Assembly: GCA_024734555.1 (NCBI GenBank)
Contig: JANPWX010019792.1
Coordinates: 1,324,653-1,388,652 of the forward strand
Origin: Trochalopteron elliotii
Taxonomy: Eukaryota > Chordata > Aves > Passeriformes > Leiothrichidae
Length of the DNA: 64,000 bases
Direction of reading: 5' to 3'
Shown: positions 61,666 through 64,000 of the stretch, in pieces
Layout of the letters: each line of letters opens with the position of its first letter
How positions within the stretch are numbered: the stretch's first letter is position 1
Position numbers and translations under genes: made by a program
Notes under the pieces: model-generated
What the model saw: only the letters and a program-made list of their open reading frames with translations
Told to the model about the DNA's origin: nothing
The model's database searches: none

Positions 61666-61712
61666 ACAGGCCGAGCTGGCGCGGCAGAGTTTCCCCACGG
61701 GGAGTGTTGGCG

Positions 61713-62090
61713 TCACAGAATCGGTGAAGCGATCACATAATGGCGTGGGTTGGAACGGTCCTTAAATATCATCCACTGCGAGCCCCGTGCCGTGGGGACC
61801 CCTTTCACTAGACCGCATTGCTCAGAGCGCCATCCACCCTCGCCGTGCCCATGTCTAGGAATGGTAGATCCACAGCTTCTCTGAGCAACTTATCCACTGT
61901 CTCACCAGCCTCCCAGTAAAGAATTTCTTCCTCGTATCTTACCTAAACCTATCCTCTAATCAAAGTCTTTGACTCTAGTCGAGGTCATTCCCACATGTCC
62001 TTACACTACATGCCCTTGTGCATGTTCCATTCCAGCTGTCTTGTAGGCCCCACTGAAAGGCTGAAATAAGATCCCACTGACCCCAGAGGT
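61713..62090 (-). mobile_element. CR1 LINE, 3' portion
   Basis: Read on the plus strand, the complement of CR1 runs TCACAGAATCGG, then GGGTTGGAACGGTCCTTAAA, TTTCACTAGACC, AAAGAATTTCTTCCTCGTAT and TTGTAGGCCCC. The element is in minus orientation with its octamer end abutting the promoter. It is truncated near 62090. Confidence 0.9.
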
Positions 62091-62535
62091 CAATGTCAGT
62101 CAACATATCCCCTGCTTGCTGCTGTCAGGATATGACATTTGAAAAAAAAAAAAACAAACAACCAAACAAATAAACCTGCAGCTTTATAAATATGTCTTTA
62201 TTCTGGGAGGATGACAGCCTTATCCATACCCTGGGATTCAGAGATAAGGAAAAAGGGGCTTATGGAAAAGAGGTGTGTGGCAGAGGACACCCCAGCCTAG
62301 TCCCTGGCTGGGCTCCTGGCCTGCTGTGCCAGCAGTGCTGAAAGTTTTGTTCAGGTTACACCTCTGTTGTACCCCTCAGAGACTGGAGACCCCTTGTCTC
62401 TGAGTGGTGCTCTGCCTATCCCCTTCAGGGGCTGGCCATACAGAACAGAGGGTTGCAGTGTGCCTGATGCTAAACAGGTTGGTTGGTTGAGTTCTCTGGG
62501 ATAGCCTGCACCACCTGCACATGCCAGCTCCTCAT
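62091..62535. other. upstream flank, no gene seen
   Basis: It includes an A-rich tract with CAAA/CAAACAAC units (about 62141-62176). The remainder is unrecognised. Confidence 0.6.
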
Positions 62536-62842
62536 ATCCATCTCTCTCCTTTTTCCTTGGTGGTCCCTTTGGTTTCTGTGATGTAACTTTAAGTTATGAA
62601 TCTAAGGAAGTAGTACAGTTCCACAAATTGAATTCAAGAAGGATAAAATGTTGCTGCCCTACTCTCTCTGTTGACACTGAGTGTCCATGATCCATCTCTC
62701 TCCTTTTTCCTTGGTGGTCCCTTTGGTTTCTGTGACACTGTAAGGTATAAATCTAAGGAAGCAGTGCAATTCAGCAAATTGAATTCAAGAAGGATAAAAT
62801 GTTGCTGCCCTACTCCCTCTGTTGACACTGAGTGTCCTTGAT
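62536..62842. repeat. 154-base tandem duplication
   Basis: Copy 1 (62536-62689) and copy 2 (62690-62842) share ATCCATCTCTCTCC, CCTTGGTGGTCCCTTTGG, GAATTCAAGAAGGATAAAA and TGTTGACACTGAGTGTCC. They differ by scattered substitutions and small indels in the middle. Confidence 0.95.
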
Positions 62843-64000
62843 GGTGTGCTAGTGCAATCCCAGGCACCAGCATTTCTACCCCAGCTTTGGAAAGGCCCAC
62901 AACAAGGATGGTCTTTCAGTGGTCTGTGGGAAGGAAATGGCAGTGTAATACAGGTCAATTTCATGCTGAATAAAATGTATTTGTTTACCCATTGGAACTG
63001 TTTCAATTAAATTTAATGGATAAATGTGCCATTTAATGGATTTTTTTATTCAGGTTTTATGAAGCATGTCATTATCATGCTTAACTTGCTTAGAAAACTA
63101 GTGTTTTTATTTACATGGCCAGTTACATTTTCCTAGGAATATGCAGAATGAGAATAAACAATCTAGCTCAGTACAACACTTGTTCTTGTCCTTTCACTAT
63201 TTGAATAATCCTTTATAAACCAACACCCTAAAATATTAGATTGTAACAATGTAAGCTGTTATTGTTATTCTCTGTTACAACATCAGTGGTTGCAAATAAA
63301 CATCCTCTGGACACCTGTTTTTGTGACAGCAAAATCTTGTCAAATAGCTTTTGCACGATGCTTGTTTTAAAGCAGCTTGCAACACAGTACACAGTTAAAG
63401 TCAGCACCCAAAGTTAATTTTGACATTCTATACTCAGTGTCTTACCTCTGATGTCTGTACTGTAGCAGAACATTATTAGGTGTCCCAAGGGTTACTACAA
63501 TCCAAATAATACACTTGGTTTTTTATAAATTAAAAAAATAAGCTTTTTATGTCTTCCTGCTGTATTTGGAGCTTCCAGAATGATTCATTTTATAGTAGCA
63601 AGGACAGCACTTGTGGGGTAAGCAAGCTGTGCCACTAGTGAATTGTGGAAAACAGAGGAAAACAAGACAAATCCTTAAAAAAGTACAAAGAAGGGGGCAG
63701 GAATTTTGTGCAGAATCTTCTCGTACCTCGACTTAGTGGAGAGGAATGTAGCCTTTTGCACATCCAATAACTGGGTACTTCTTCATCCTTGTACACATAA
63801 GCTCTGGAAAGCTGTGATATATTTGGGTCCTTTTGTCAGCAAATTGAGTACCTGCAGTTTTTGCAATTTGTTTTTTTGGTGTCATATCCCAGTGGTCTGG
63901 CATCACGCTGTTGTCAGTAATTCATACATGCCAGATTCCCTACAGTTAAATCATACAATGTAGCATTAAAACTCAACCTTCCTCTTTTTTTCTCGTGGCA
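62843..64000. other. AT-rich flank, no exon recognised
   Basis: If PTCD2 is the divergent neighbour, this should be its first intron. I looked for its conserved N-terminal coding segment on the plus strand and did not find it. The open frame at 63706-63963 has no known motif. Confidence 0.5.

Larger units (their letters stand above)
61439..61697. repeat. perfect 29-base inverted repeat around a 201-base spacer
   Basis: The left arm 61439-61467 starts TGGGGAAACTCTGCCGCGCC. The right arm 61669-61697 ends GGCGCGGCAGAGTTTCCCCA. The arms are exactly complementary over 29 bases. The left arm begins at the first base after the gap, so it may extend further. Confidence 0.95.
61439..61712. promoter_or_regulatory. 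CpG-rich promoter region, probably bidirectional
   Basis: GC-dense, CpG-rich sequence upstream of MRPS27 carries two ZNF143-type motifs in opposite orientation and a 12-base tandem repeat, with no TATA box seen. In human the MRPS27 promoter is shared head-to-head with PTCD2. The presence of PTCD2 here is inferred from synteny only, since no PTCD2 coding sequence is readable. Confidence 0.6.

Noticed and set aside
60912..61727. Long ORFs on both strands across the gap
   Set aside because: They are open only because the N run contains no stop codons. The minus-strand one includes the real MRPS27 exon 1, but its extent is an artefact.
63706..63963. Possible PTCD2 exon upstream of MRPS27
   Set aside because: The translation shows none of the PTCD2 segments I would expect.
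1..64000. CRISPR arrays, operons, phage or other prokaryotic systems
   Set aside because: Introns, CR1, LTR and vertebrate genes show eukaryotic nuclear DNA; no spaced direct-repeat arrays or bacterial gene clusters are present.

Overview
This window is vertebrate nuclear DNA and almost certainly from a bird, probably a neoavian or passerine. It has large introns with GT-AG splice sites, several 3' fragments of CR1 LINEs (one ending in the octamer tail typical of avian CR1), a solo endogenous-retrovirus LTR, AT-rich introns, and one CpG-rich promoter broken by a 378-base assembly gap. Nothing looks bacterial or plasmid-borne.

Two protein-coding genes can be read by hand. Bases 1-5240 on the plus strand hold the 3' end of MAP1B: the tail of its giant exon plus the last two coding exons, which encode the C-terminal 369 residues including light chain LC1. 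Bases 61055 down to 18818 on the minus strand hold MRPS27 (mitochondrial small-subunit protein mS27). Its eleven coding exons have consistent phases and join into 403 codons plus a stop. The two genes are convergent.

Layout. 1-5240: MAP1B exons and two introns. The second intron holds a GC-rich patch with two CTCF-like motifs, a short hairpin and an AAAT microsatellite. 5241 to about 9555: presumed MAP1B 3' UTR, with a 97-bp pure CCCTT pentamer array and a good poly(A) signal. 9556-18817: convergent intergenic DNA with a CR1 split by a minus-strand solo LTR, a 22-bp perfect palindrome, an LTR-like TATA/AATAAA pair and the presumed MRPS27 3' UTR. 18818-61055: MRPS27, including a 20.9-kb fourth intron with no supportable nested gene. 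61056-61712: the gap and CpG-rich promoter, containing a perfect 29-bp inverted repeat with two ZNF143-type motifs at its centre. 61713-64000: a minus-strand CR1 remnant, a 154-bp tandem duplication and otherwise unrecognised sequence.

MAP1B is a neuronal cytoskeletal protein and MRPS27 a mitoribosomal protein, so they share a neighbourhood rather than a pathway. The order MAP1B-MRPS27 matches human 5q13, where PTCD2 lies head-to-head with MRPS27. The promoter is therefore a plausible bidirectional MRPS27/PTCD2 promoter, but no PTCD2 exon can be read here. I found no convincing new biological system. The most interesting items are the nested palindrome at the promoter, the rearranged CR1/LTR junction, the CTCF-like motifs in convergent orientation, and the CCCTT array.
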